Assembly: GCA_949752735.1 (NCBI GenBank)
Contig: OX457041.1
Span: 31,243,377-31,307,376 of the forward strand
Direction: 5' to 3'
Source: Lumbricus terrestris
Taxonomy: Eukaryota; Annelida; Clitellata; Crassiclitellata; Lumbricidae
DNA length: 64,000 bases
Shown: positions 50,491-61,889 of the stretch, one piece after another
Layout: each line of letters begins with the position of its first letter
How positions within the stretch are numbered: position 1 is the stretch's first letter
Program-made: the position numbers and the translations under genes
Notes under the pieces: model-generated
Database searches by the model: none
Seen by the model: the letters and a program-made list of their open reading frames with translations, nothing else
What the model was told of the DNA's origin: nothing

Positions 50491-50710
50491 TGTTTGTTTG
50501 TATGTGCACTTGTTATAGCGCTCCTTCAAGCTCTCTCCTACTCAGATGCGCTCCCGAATGCAGAGCGGACACTGCATCGGAGTTTCACGCCGAAGCGCTG
50601 AGCAATTGTGAGTGAAGGACTTGCCCAAGGTCCTTACGCGGCGAGGTGGATACGAACCCCGAACCTTCCGGCTTCACGGCAACGACTCCACCACTACACC
50701 ACCGCGCCCC
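50491..50710 (-). repeat. tRNA-derived SINE with L2/CR1-type tail
   Basis: The minus strand begins GGGGCGCGGTGGTGTAGTGG (A box) and has GGTTCGGGGTTCGTATCC (B box). A body with CTTGGGCAAGTCCTT follows. The tail GAGCGCATCTGAGTAGG...GGAGCGCTATAACAAG is the 3' module of the LINEs at 7.7, 29.2 and 41.1 kb. Confidence 0.85.
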
Positions 50711-51056
50711 ACAAGATTGTACCCAACTAGAGGAGATGGTCAACGCACAACGCACATGCAGTGAACGATTCTGTGAAATTTTCATTGAAATCCAAAATAG
50801 TTTAGCTGAAATTCTCTGAATTTTAAAAAATTGAGATGGAATGACCCTAGAATGATGTCTACATACTACTTAGTTTGCTTAGTCTCGATAGTTTTTGGTG
50901 TTTAATGTGAATTTTATATGTGATACGTGTTAACCAGAGTGTTGTTTGGCAGTTGGTTATATTAAAGAATATACTTATACTTACTTAAAATACACTATTA
51001 CTGCTAACATACTAAAAGAATGTTAACAGTAATATTTAGTATTAACAGCTGCAAAT

Positions 51057-52319
51057 GTGGTAATTGTGTAGTTTAGCGTTCCAAATTATTTTCACCACCC
51101 CAAACTATTTCTTTCCATTACTTACTTACTTATGGTAGACAGTGCTTTATTACGTCACAATACGTCACTTAACATCCGTTTAATTTAAATATCACATAAA
51201 GTACATGGAATAACAGCCATAACAGTCATGACCTGTAGACCACGTGCAAGAAAAGAAGTTGTGTCAGCTGTACAGATAATGAACGCGGAACAGATTATTG
51301 CTGAGGTTTGGAATTTCTCGTCTCAATTATCAGGAATTGATACTTCTGAGCACTTTTTGCAGCGGTTGGCTAGGCGCCGTCTTGTAATGAACATATTTGT
51401 TTGCAACGGCTGTTGCCTGCCTGCGCCACTAGTAAAATACGCTGAAGGAATCGACGGCTACCGTTGGTCATGTCGGGACTGCAACTTCCACAAATGTATT
51501 CGGGTTACCAGTTTAGGTTCTTCCTTGAGGTTTTCATGCAACACGTTTTATGATTTCCTCGGTAAACACGCACACTGGATGCCCGTACTCCAAACAATAT
51601 GGCTGCCAACGAATGCAATAGAATTAGAGCGCAGCGACCTATCCTATCGACAGCATCGCAGCATGCATCCCAGCATGCAAAGCGCTCAGTAAGTAAGTAA
51701 TCTTTTTCTTGTTTTTTTTATCCGAACACCAAAATTTATAAATTCGATGAGAAATATTTCCTGACGAAATAAAAGCGGGATTTATCGCGTGAGGGTAGGT
51801 TAGGGTTCAGGTTAGGCGTCGTGAGGGTCGGTTAGGGTTAGTTATAGGGTTAGTGTGCAGTCATTCTGCTGAAATTGAAGCTGGATTGATGAACAATAAT
51901 TTTCAATGAGAAATTGATTAAAAATATTTGCTGACGAAATAGAAGAGGGATTTTTCGAACAAATTCTTGTCTAAACAGAAGCTGGATCGATTAAAAGGAT
52001 TCTCGGCAAACTAGAAGTTGGATTTATTAAAGATAACGCTGCAACGTTAGTTGTTGGTGTCTTGGTGGTCGGATAAAAAACAAGTACCAGATTACTTACT
52101 TACTGAGCGCTTTGCATGTTGCTCTAATTTTATTGCATTCGTTGGCAGTCATATTGTTTGGAGTACGGGCATCCAGTGTGCGTGTTTACCATTTCCTCAA
52201 ATAAACATATTTTCTTGTATATGTCTTTCAGTAATTGTTCCAAAGAAATGGTGCAAATAATTTGGGAAGGCTAAACTGCACATGAAAATAATTTGGGACG
52301 CTAAACTGCACAATTATCC
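51057..52319. mobile_element. Foldback element, copy B, Merlin-derived
   Basis: Left TAATTGTGTAGTTTAGCG and right inverse TAATTGTGCAGTTTAGCG share about 35 bp, and the right terminus is doubled (52265-52310). CAAATG abuts both outer ends and may be the target-site duplication. Inner segments 51555-51700 and 52090-52205 are near-perfect inverted copies. Between them, 51840-52040 holds GAAGCTGGAT repeats like those of copy A (1.9-3.3 kb) in the opposite orientation. Confidence 0.72.
51228..51692 (+). pseudogene. Merlin (IS1016-like) transposase N-terminal fragment
   Basis: 154 codons. A helical start ('SEHFLQRLARRRLVMN') leads into a zinc ribbon: CNGC, then 'GYRWSCRDCNFHKCIRVTSL' and GSSL. This layout (CxxC...DGYxWRCxxCxxxxSxRxGS) is the N-terminal domain of Merlin transposases. 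The DDE catalytic domain is missing; the frame instead runs into the inner inverted repeat and stops. Assignment is by pattern only. Confidence 0.6.
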
Positions 52320-52619
52320 AAATGCTGCTTGCAGTTTTCTAATACGTTATTTTTTTAACTTCAGAGCGTGTTGATGGACACTTACTTATTTACTTTCGCG
52401 GAACTCGTAGCCTAGGCAGTTGAACGTCAGAGCGCTCTAGTCAATGCCATTCAGGGCCCAAATCAAAGTCTTTTAATGGCAAACTTTACTTGAGTTTCTC
52501 ACACACGAACTGCGTAAACTACAATGAGAGAGTTAAAATCAGCATCCATGTAACAACGTTTTCGCCTTAATTCAAAACTTGATCAGAGCGAAATAAATAA
52601 AAGAGCTGTTAAACAGCAG

Positions 52620-52728
52620 CGTAAATACACCTATTATCGCAACCATAGATATTAACACTGATATATTCATAGATATTATATCTATGGATCGATGGAAATA
52701 TCTATGATCGCGACCATTGAGGTATATA
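52620..52728. repeat. Cluster of CATAGATAT inverted motifs
   Basis: ACCATAGATATT, CATAGATATTATATCTATGG and AATATCTATGATCGCGACC form overlapping palindromes. Confidence 0.6.
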
Positions 52729-53214
52729 TTCATATCCAGTGATTCCGTTAAGGTCTGAATTCTTGGAGTCATGGACGCATCGCGTCCAAAAAATTGGAGT
52801 CCACACCAAATGGATAAAAGTCATGGACTCCACACCCATCCATTTTTGGAGTCCCATCGGGCCATAGTAGGCCAAATGCAAAAAATTCCGAACTTCTTAT
52901 ATTGCAGGTGACAAAGGGCTATACCCCGCAGTCGATCGAGTCGTGGGCTACGATCGACTTGGCTCGGCCGACGATCGACTCGATCGACTTCGTCGACTCG
53001 CCGACCTATCTACGACTCGATCGACTTGGCTCGGCCGACGATCGACTCGATTGACTTCGTCGACTCGCCGACCTTTCTACGACTCGATCGACTTGGCTCG
53101 GCCGACGATCGACTCGATCGACTTCGCGTCGACTTGACCTAGTTTTGTCTCTTGCTCACCATCTGCAGTTACATGATCTTAAATGCAATTATGCGATAGT
53201 AGATCTGTGTCATA

Positions 53215-54260
53215 AATCTGTGTGACGTAACAATATGCCTAATTTCGTATTCTCAGTGAATTTATAGATTTGCACTGTAATCGTAGTGACGTCACAATAG
53301 GCCTCGTTTTAGGTTATGTAAATGGAACTCAATAATTATCACGGTAGATCTGTGCAATAATTGAAGTTAGTCACAACAGGCCTAGTTTATACTAACAAAA
53401 TATACTTCTATATTAACAGTTCATTATCCTAATGGAGGTTAGCCACAATAGGACTATTTCATTCTCAAAATGAACTTCTTTAATAGTAGGTCTGTATCAT
53501 GATCTAGGTGACGTCACAATGGGCCTAGTTTTATATTCTCAAACTGAACGTATAATAGATTTGTATAATAATCGGAGCGATGTTGCATTTAAACAGCCCC
53601 AGTTTTGTATTATGAAAATAAAATAATATGACAGCAGATCTGTATCATTATTATCATAATCGAAATGACGCCACAATTATAGACCTAATTTCGTTTTTTC
53701 CACTGAACTTATTTGATAGTAGAATTGTATTATAATAGAAGTGACGTGACTGACGTCATAAAAGGCCCGTTTTATATTCGCAAAACGAACATAATATACT
53801 GGTAGATCTGTATAATAATCAAAGTGACGTCACAATAGACCTTGTTTATATTCTCAATATATGCACTTTTATAATAGTACATTTGTCTCATAATCGACGT
53901 GACGTCACAACGGTCACACTAGACCTTGTTTATATTCTCAAAATGCACTTCCATAATAGGTCGGGTACATTTGTATCATAATCAATGTGACGTCACAATT
54001 GGCGCTGTTTTTTTAATTCTTGATGTGAACTTAATTATAATATAATAGCAAAATTGCATCATAGTCAGAGTGACGTTACAATAGGCATAGGCCTAGTTCT
54101 GTATTCTCAACATTAATGAAATAATATGACGGCAGATCTGTGTCCTGATCGAAGTGACGTCACAATAGGCCTAATTTCGTTTTCTCAGTGAACCTATTTA
54201 ATTGTAGATTTGTATCATAATCGAAGTGACGTCATAAAGGTCTCCTTATATATTCTCAAA
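53215..54260. repeat. 77-bp minisatellite with TGACGTCA core, about 14 copies
   Basis: The unit runs GATCTGTATCATAATCGAAG, then TGACGTCACAATAGGCCTAG, then TTTTATATTCTCAAAATGAAC. Cores lie at about 53224, 53286, 53510, 53742, 53823, 53903, 53988, 54069, 54152 and 54228, with decayed ones between. TGACGTCA is the consensus CRE/ATF site. Confidence 0.88.
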
Positions 54261-54321
54261 ATTAACATCTACATGACTTGCATATACAGGCATATAATAG
54301 TAGATCTGTATCATGCTCATT

Positions 54322-54649
54322 CAGGAGCGGATCCAAGGAAGGGGCCAATCCGGCCATGCCCCACCCCATTCAGAGATTCGCATATGACGTGGTCCCTCCC
54401 TCCATCAGGTTTCAAGAATTAAGCTGTAAATCAGCGCGACGGGAACAGGAAGGTGAGAGAGAAAGTAGGCCTAGCACATGACTAAAAAAGTCATCAGATT
54501 TTAAAAAACCGGAGTCGCCACGGGTTTTTAGAAGTTTTTTGAGCGAAAGACTAAAAAAGATTCTTTCGGCGGAAGACCAAGGAAAAATATTTTCGATTCA
54601 AGACCACAAATTTTGTCCACCCCTTCAAAAATTTCTGTTTTCGCCCCTG
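54322..54649. mobile_element. hAT-type MITE (inner of three nested)
   Basis: Starts CAGGAGCGGATCCAAGG and ends with the inverse of CAGGGGCGAAAACAG. It resembles 6272-6518, including GACTAAAAAAGTCATCAGAT. The 8-bp flanks TGCTCATT and TATTCGTT differ only by transitions. It interrupts the last unit of the 77-bp array. Confidence 0.78.
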
Positions 54650-55825
54650 TATTCGTTCAACCCAAATCGAAAACGCACGTCTATTACTCTATTATAATAG
54701 TCAACTTTCACAGTTCCACTAACACGAAATCGACAGCTGCCAAAAGGTTCGTTAGCTGAACTTGTGTGCAAAAACTGTATAGGTCACTTTGAGACTTCAA
54801 GAAATAGTAGGCTAAGTAAAATATTTCTAAGTCGGGTCGAGTAGATGAAACAACGATCGACTCGACTTGCAAGTCGACGATTTTTCGATCGACTCGACTT
54901 GGCAAGACTCACGATCGACTCGACTTGCAAGTCGATCGAGTCGACGATTTTTCGATCGACTCGACTTGGCCGAGTTATGATCGACTCGATCGATCAACTC
55001 GATCGACTGCGGGGTATACAAAGGGCCCAACCATTAGGCGTATTATTACGTAACCTACGCAAAAATTCGTATTTTTGACCCTCTCATTCTGTTGCAACTC
55101 GTAGATTTTGCGAACAGCCACATGCGTGCGTAAAAATTAGCTCTAACCCTCCTCCGTTTACAAAAGTTCATTTAGGCTATATAGCTAAAGTCAGCCATAA
55201 AATTCATTTTACCGTTGGCTTTTTTTGTGTTAAAATCTGAAGTTGTCGATAGCCTACCAATACAAAAGATTCTAAGTCATAAACTCATAAATTACAGCCA
55301 GCTTATCGGTAGGCTGAATTGGAATGAAATATAGGCCAGGCCTGTATCGTGGAATCGTGAAAGGTCAATTAGTAGGCCATAGGCCTATAGGCTATAGCCT
55401 AAGCCAACGTTAAGTAGAAGTTTTTAGTTGTTAATATTATTGACTGGAGAGCGCCTCTGAGTCTCATCGTTACATACAACGTACGCCTCTTGTAGTAGAC
55501 CTAGATCTAGAGGCGCTATGTAACTTATTGAAATGAATGAATGAAGGCGCAGAGCCTGAGAGAGCTAAAATGCGATTGTCGTTAGCAATGACATCATTTT
55601 AAAATTAAATAGGGAAATTTTAGGACACTATATAATTAACTAGTACCAATCTTCCCGACGATAATAAATTTTATACTTTCCAAGAAAAAATATTTTGGCA
55701 TTGTTGTACTTCTTTTAATTTTCTTGATTTTAGGATCTATCCGACGACGGTCATTTTTTTTAAGCCAGCTCATGGGAACGGTTGCTGACATGTCGATGGT
55801 TTAGGTCTATAGGCCTGCATGTAGG

Positions 55826-55827
<2 letters not shown>

Positions 55828-55894
<67 letters not shown>
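55828..55894. repeat. (TA)n microsatellite
   Basis: About 33 uninterrupted TA dinucleotides. Confidence 0.97.
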
Positions 55895-55898
<4 letters not shown>

Positions 55899-56726
55899 AC
55901 TCACTTACAAAGTTACAAAGAAATGAAATAGGGCCTATTCATAAATAGGTCATTGCATAAGTTATTCACCACTAACCAGTCAGTTAATAGGCAATGCATA
56001 AACTGAGACAGTTACACATATAGGGACCCCACGGTATTAATTTCCTATGGACGCATCGTTAATTTATTTGTGCGTCCATCCACAACTTCAGTGCGTCCAT
56101 GGACGCACCGCCTTTATTTTTGTGCGTCCGGCGTCAAAATTTGTGCGTCCGGGACGCACGGACGCACGTTAACGGAATCACTGTTCATATCTAAGAATGA
56201 TTCATATTGTAATAATAATATTCTCTTTATTAACAATCCGGTTGACACACCGCAACCGGTTACAATGTACACTTATGCAATTTAAACAATTCACAAGAAC
56301 GAAGATCACAGAATACACAAATCTTAACTATACCAACTGAACAGACAGCTTTGTAATTACACAATAATTTGTAATCGTAATCTCGAAACTTCTACAGCGC
56401 CCACAAAAGCCAAGTCGCGGGAACCAGCTTATTCACAGGCGCTCAATCAAAACAAAATCGATAGGCAGCGGGTCAAGTCCGGAGAGTCAGGCAGGCAGAT
56501 AGATGGACGGCTAAGGTGGGTGATGTTTAGAATTGAAATGACGAGGGATGTGATGAGAAGAGGAGGAATCAGGATAGGATTTTTGAAAGAGCAATGTTTT
56601 CAGTTTTGAGTGAAAGACCTGTGGGGAGATAGCGAGAGGTGGAGTTTTGGTGAGTTCGTATGATGGGTCGGAAGTTTGCCGAAGTGCTGGCGGAAGTTTG
56701 TTCCAGAGAGGTGGAACGGCAATGGC

Positions 56727-57516
56727 CATGGGCGCCCGCAGGATTTTTTGCAGGGGGGGTCAGTCATGACCAGGAGAGTTAAGATATAAAATGTCATTAA
56801 CAACTAAGCAGCGTACACAATTGCCGTACATTGTCTCGGTATAACTTACTACTATTAATTTTATGAGTCTTTTGCAATGAGACGAACAAGATCTTTCAAC
56901 AATTTCCGACTATATATTTATGGCATATATTATTCATGTAAACATTCATAGTAAAAAGCTATAGCACTGATAACTGACTAGCAGTACCAGAGACGTCATT
57001 TCTTTTTTCCAGGGCACAGAAAACAATACAGGGGCAAAACATGATCAGCTTGTTAAAATATTTTCTACATGTCATAGGCACGTACTGTGGTTGAATGATC
57101 AAACATGTTTTCTTCTTGTTCTTATTTATTTCTTACTATGTTTGATTCGGTTATGGGAATTATTTTAAACACTAAAGTATTAAAATTAGTATTTTGAATG
57201 CTATCACAGAATTTTGTAGTTGTATTTATAATACAACATATAATGACTAGTCTGTAGGCCTATTTATATTTTAACTTCAAGTTCTTTTCTCAGTATTGTA
57301 TACTCTATATATTTTTTATAATACTAAAATACGTAGACACATGCTTCCATTTGTTATTAACAAGAGCTAATAAAGCAACATTGCATGCTATGTGCACTAG
57401 GTCTGACATAATTATTATTTGGCTATTATTATTATTTATGTGGGAAGCCTCTGGTTATGATCCGTGACGCCAGGCATGACATATATTCATAGCATAGCCC
57501 TAACCACACACACACT

Positions 57517-57602
<86 letters not shown>

Positions 57603-59370
57603 TTCTAACTATATGTATACATGATACACAGTCTACCAAAAAACATTTGTAAATTGTTATGCCTCAAAATGGAACTTTTGTCAACCAGCTGTACTGTCAC
57701 TGTGTGCCTTCACTTCAATCAGACGCCCAAATGGAATTATAAAAACTCAATTTTAAATGGGTCGATATGCAACTGTTTACTGGTCTTCAAGAAGCCTGAA
57801 CAGAGGTGCTCGACTGCTCGGAGTCCACTGAGCCAAGGGTAAACAAAAGACCTGAGTTGGAAAAACAGGCAGATGATGATGATGATTGAGCCCATATCAG
57901 CCAGGATTCAAGGAAGGAACAATGGTCAAAGAAAATAAATTATTCATAGTACAGGACATGCATGTCCTGCAATTAAAGTCTATCCAATCATTACATTAAA
58001 AAACTAATTACTTAGTTTGATTTCCAGTTGAAAATACATGGCCTACCGTGGATCCGTTGGGACGATGGCGGAGTGGTGTGCGGTTGGAGGGGGGAACGAG
58101 ACAAACCGGTTGACGTCTGGCGTAGCATTCTGCAGTGCATTAATGGCAGTTCGAAATTTTGTCTGTGAACTCAGTGTGTCATTTCGGGTAGCTTACTGCT
58201 CCGGTCTCATCAGATTGTGCGGATCGTAACGATTAACAGGTTATGAACGGGACTCCGTGTCCCCGGTCAGCTTTTCTTTTCGATCATATACATCCTCCAG
58301 TTCGGAAGGAACTCTAATCATCAGGGGTTACGATCCCTTCTAAACAATCGGGCTCAATTCCTCTCCTTCCCCCCTCCCGGGTCGGCCTTTCACTCTCATG
58401 GCGGCCTTCCTCCTACCCTACGTGAGTTTGGCTCGTTTCTGATCCCTCCCCCGTTTTTCACTTGGCTCAAGTTGCACCCGCCCTGGGCCTGTAATGTATA
58501 GGGATAGGAGACACTGTTAAATGCTAATGATCCGCTCTTCTGCGACCCAATTTGATTAACCCTCCCCTCATCTGTCGCAGTCAGTTCAGTGTATAGTGTG
58601 CATCTCATCTTTCATGCACCTCTCTGTCTTAAGAATCTCCTTCATGCTCGTCGGACATGTGCATCCTCATTCAACACCTTGTTCGACCTTATAGGTCACC
58701 GGTGTTGAGGGAAAATGCATATGGTCCACTCCCTGTCAGATGGTGGTTGGGGTACCCATCGGTTGTAAACGGTTCATAGGTTATAGACCTGTATATATTT
58801 TAATATATAAATATCACTTTAAACTACTGAATTGTGCATTACATATATATGTGAATATAGATGGAGAGGGTGAATATAGCATGTACGTCTTTTGAGCAAA
58901 TTTTATTATCCAGAGGTCTTTGCCTGGCGATTAGTAGGCTTACTGGGTCCTTCCTGTGAAGTCTGCATATCCGGCAACGGGGCAACGCATCTCCTCCCCT
59001 CGTCCCTGTCCATCGCCAGCTCCCCGGCCTCTTCCCAAGATATCTCCAAACACCCCTTGCAAGTCATATCTGGTTACAGTGCCAGACACCACATAAATTA
59101 TGCGTCTGTGACCCCGTGTATCGAAAATCCAACAGGCTACAGTACAGGATGTAGTTCAGAAACTATGAGCACGTTGTGGTCATTGAACACCGAATGGCGC
59201 AGGCAGAATAGGTTAGCTGTTGGAACGATTGGCCAAATTCAGGGGGTGGCAAATGCATCCTTTCCCGTTTTACCACTGAAAATTTTCCAGAAACTGTCAT
59301 TTTTAATATTTTGTCATGATTTCCAGGGGGGGTCACGCGACCCCCCTTGACCTATGCTGCGGGCGCCCAT
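56727..59370. mobile_element. 2.6-kb DNA transposon with ATGGGCGCCCGCAG ends
   Basis: The inverted termini are ATGGGCGCCCGCAG. GGCAATGGC (56718-56726 and 59371-59379) is a 9-bp duplication of LINE sequence. Removing the element restores the LINE frame (FANRSIAIAVPPLWN). Inside are a CA/TA microsatellite and no recognised transposase; the 152-codon ORF 58892-59350 has no known domain. A 268-bp relative is at 62784-63051. The superfamily is unknown. Confidence 0.8.
57508..57599. repeat. (CA)n(TA)n compound microsatellite
   Basis: About 20 CA units followed by about 25 TA units. Confidence 0.95.
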
Positions 59371-60130
59371 GGCAATGGCTATGGAGCGGTTTGCGAATTT
59401 CAGTGATGAAGTGATGGGAGGGTGAAGCAGTGTAATGGAGGATGAGGAGCGTGTTGAACGAGGTGGCTGGATGGTGAACAACTGACGAAGGTAGAACGGC
59501 TGGGATGATTGAAGTGTATTGTAAGTGAGTGAGAGGACTTTGTATTCGATGCGTTCAGGTATTTTGAGCCAGTGAAGTGATTTCAGGACAGGAGTGATGT
59601 GGTGACGTTTGGGGGTTTTCGTCACTGCACGGGCGAGGGCATTCTGGATAGCTTGGAGGCGGTTAATTTGGGTTATATCAATGTTTAGAAAGAGAGAGTT
59701 GCAGTAATCAAGTTTCGCACGAACTATATGGATGTGGCTATTGTGGATGCAGTTTTAAAGTCGAGCATAGGTCGGATTCTGCGGAGATCTCGTATGTGCA
59801 TGAAACAAGTGCGGGAAAGTTGGGTTATATGTGGTGGGAGAAGCTAAGATGCTGGTCAAAGATTACACCTAGGTTTCGGACAGGAGAATTTGCGGAGAAA
59901 GTGTGATTGGAAGAAGAGTCATTGTTGAAGGAAATAGAGGGATCAGGAATTTTCTTGAGTTGTTCTCTGAGGCCAATTAGTATAAATTCTGTCTTGGAGG
60001 GGTTAAGGCAGAGGAGATTTTGAGGTCATCCAAGAGGTGATTTGGGTGACCACGGAGAAAAGATTATCTATAGAGTCAGAGAAGCTGCTTGGAGAGAAAG
60101 AGATGAATAATTGGGTGTCGTCAGCATATA

Positions 60131-61153
60131 CACTGTGAGCCATAAAAAACCGGGCCACTTTATGTTTAGCTATATCTCTATCATTTCTTTATCGATTTTT
60201 ACACTTTTTGCATTATTTTAAACAGGAATCAATACTCTAAAGAGCAGAAATAAACATTATCGATTTCATCCTACATGTATGTTAAACTTGTCTTGCGAAA
60301 CTGAAGACACTAAAAAACACGTGAGAATCGATCAATGCTGCATTTTTACTACTTAAATGCAAACAATTTTTCAGTGCCTTTATTTGTTTAAAGTTTGTGT
60401 TCAAAATGACTTCCTTTTTCACGTACACAAAATTTGCCAAGCGACGTCGCCACTGATCAATTGCAGTGTCAATAAGATGTTGTTCCAGATCGTTCCAGAC
60501 GGATACGAGACACTGCTGAAGTTCATCAGTGTTCTGAATGCGCTTTTGGTACACGCGCTGTTCCATAATGGACCAGATGGAATAATCGAGTGGATTAAGG
60601 TCAGGCGAATTGGGTGGCCATATCTCTGGCCCTATGAAGTATGGTGCATTGCGAGACAGGTACTCAATTGTTTCACGAGCCCGATGCGCCGATGTGTTTT
60701 AGGCTTGTCTTCCTGGCTCTGAACCAATTCATTGACAGCGGCGATATTATCTTCAGTTCGCGACGATTTTGGCCGACCACTTCCCGCAGCGCGTTCAACT
60801 GAACCGGTAGTTCTCAACTTTCGCAGAAAGTCATCTAATGTTTTTCTTTTCCAATTCTTGTTCGGAAACTCCTTAATTAATCGTCTAGAAGAATAATTTT
60901 TGCATTCCCGCAGATTTTTAATTAAAATTTTATCCTCAAAGCTCAACATTTTAAAATTTTAACTCAAATTTTCAACCATCAACTTTATTTACATTATGCT
61001 GCGAAACGGATATGACGTCATCGCGCAAGTAAATAAGTAAATCGTAGAGATTTAATTTTTCTTTCAAACGACGCAAAAATTATAAAAATTGTTAAAATAC
61101 CAACCGAGATATAGCTAAAAATAAAGTGGCCCGGTTTTTTATGGCTCACAGTG
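60131..61153 (-). mobile_element. Mariner-type element with internally deleted transposase
   Basis: Perfect inverted ends of about 32 bp begin CACTGTGAGCCATAAAAAAC and are flanked by TA at 60129-60130 and 61154-61155. It sits directly next to the YADD codons of the LINE reverse transcriptase. Length is 1023 bp, shorter than typical full mariners because the middle of the transposase is gone. Confidence 0.95.
60282..60949 (-). pseudogene. Mariner transposase, internal deletion
   Basis: The N-terminal part (ATG at 60949) reads 'MLSFEDKILIKNLRECKNYS' and 'GSGRPKSSRTEDNIAAVNEL', the helix-turn-helix pair and linker. Another frame then holds 'WPPNSPDLNPLDYSIWSIME', which carries the third catalytic Asp, and 'DTAIDQWRRRL' to a stop at 60282. 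The first two catalytic Asp residues are deleted, so it cannot transpose on its own. Confidence 0.9.
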
Positions 61154-61687
61154 TAGATGATGGTCGACTGTGGATGCTTTTATGAGTGAACTGAGTGGAG
61201 TGGTGTAGAGGATGAACAAGAGGGGCCCGAGGACAGAACCTTGCGGAACACCACAGGTGAGAGGGCATGATTGAGATGACGTTTCAAGTGTTTTGACTGA
61301 GAAAGAGCGTGATGAGAGATAAGACTGAATCCAAAGGAGAGCAGTGTCGGTAAAGCCAAAGCAGGAAGACAGTCTTTGGAGTAGTATGTTATGGTCGATG
61401 GTGTCGTGTCAAAGGCTGCAGAGACATCAAGGAGGCAAAGGCAGGAGACTTGTTGATGAGAGATGGCAGAGACAAGTTTATTGTAGAGCGAAGTGAGAAG
61501 TGTTTCGGTGGAGTGCTTTTTAGTAAAGCCGGACTGGTTTAATTGGGTTAAGGAGTGAATTTGAAGTCAAGTAGTCATTGATGCGAGAGAGTACAACACG
61601 TTCTGTTAGTTTGGAGATGAATGAGAGGTTGGAAACAGGTCGATAATTAGAAAGGATAAATGAGAAAAGAAAGCTTATAGAGCGGGA

Positions 61688-61716
61688 GAAGATTTATTTT
61701 TATTTATTTATTTATT
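61688..61716. repeat. (TTTA)n simple repeat
   Basis: TTTATTTATTTATT-type run at the truncated 5' edge of the LINE. Confidence 0.8.
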
Positions 61717-61886
61717 TTTCCTCAACCAAAACAACAAACAAACATGATACAATTATGGCATTGAATAATACATTAACATAATTTGGTGAAGAAGGGGAGA
61801 TCCAGAAGAGATGGAAAATCCCGCTAATAGGGCCACCCATAATTCATAGATATTATATCTTATGCATTGATAAATATGATAATTAT

Positions 61887-61889
<3 letters not shown>

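Larger units (their letters stand above)
52920..55018. mobile_element. Middle nested DNA transposon (TATACCCCGCAGTCGATCGA ends)
   Basis: The two ends match as inverted repeats over about 22 bp and are flanked by a perfect 8-bp duplication CAAAGGGC (52912-52919 and 55019-55026). Subterminal arrays of GATCGACTCGATCGACTT occupy 52930-53135 and 54840-55010. The core is a 77-bp tandem array. It has no coding frame. The 8-bp duplication suggests hAT, but the termini are atypical. Confidence 0.9.
52737..56183. mobile_element. hAT-type element (outer of three nested)
   Basis: The ends CAGTGATTCCGTTAA are exact inverses and the duplication TTCATATC is perfect (52729-52736 and 56184-56191). Subterminal arrays of GGACGCA/TGCGTCC crowd the right end (56040-56170) and a few lie at the left. 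Without the inner insertion it is about 1.34 kb. It also contains a LINE 3' end (55445-55530) and a long TA microsatellite. No transposase frame was found. Confidence 0.93.
56211..61680 (-). mobile_element. L2/CR1-like LINE, interrupted by two DNA transposons
   Basis: Read on the minus strand, 61680-61154 holds 'NYRPVSNLSFISKLTERVVL' and the following RT fingers. The region 60130-59371 holds YADDTQLF (60128-60105), 'SFNNDSSSNHTFSAN'-like text, 'HHITPVLKSLHWLKIPERIE' and 'PPRSTRSS'. The segment 56726-56513 holds 'AIAVPPLWNKLPPAL' and FHSKLKTLLF. The 3' UTR ends at 56211 with the CAACCGG hairpin and AATAAAG plus ATT repeats. The N-terminal endonuclease is missing. A frameshift occurs in the RT (RPVRLY* versus QSGFTKK), so it was already defective or has decayed. 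Confidence 0.9.

Noticed and set aside
50630..50710. tRNA gene near 50.7 kb
   Set aside because: Same reason: tRNA-derived SINE head with a LINE-type tail.
53215..54260. CRISPR-like array
   Set aside because: Repeats are degenerate, adjacent without unique spacers, and in eukaryotic transposon DNA.
58892..59350. 152-codon ORF as transposase of the 2.6-kb element
   Set aside because: No DDE/D-type or zinc-finger motif could be seen and it ends in the terminal repeat.
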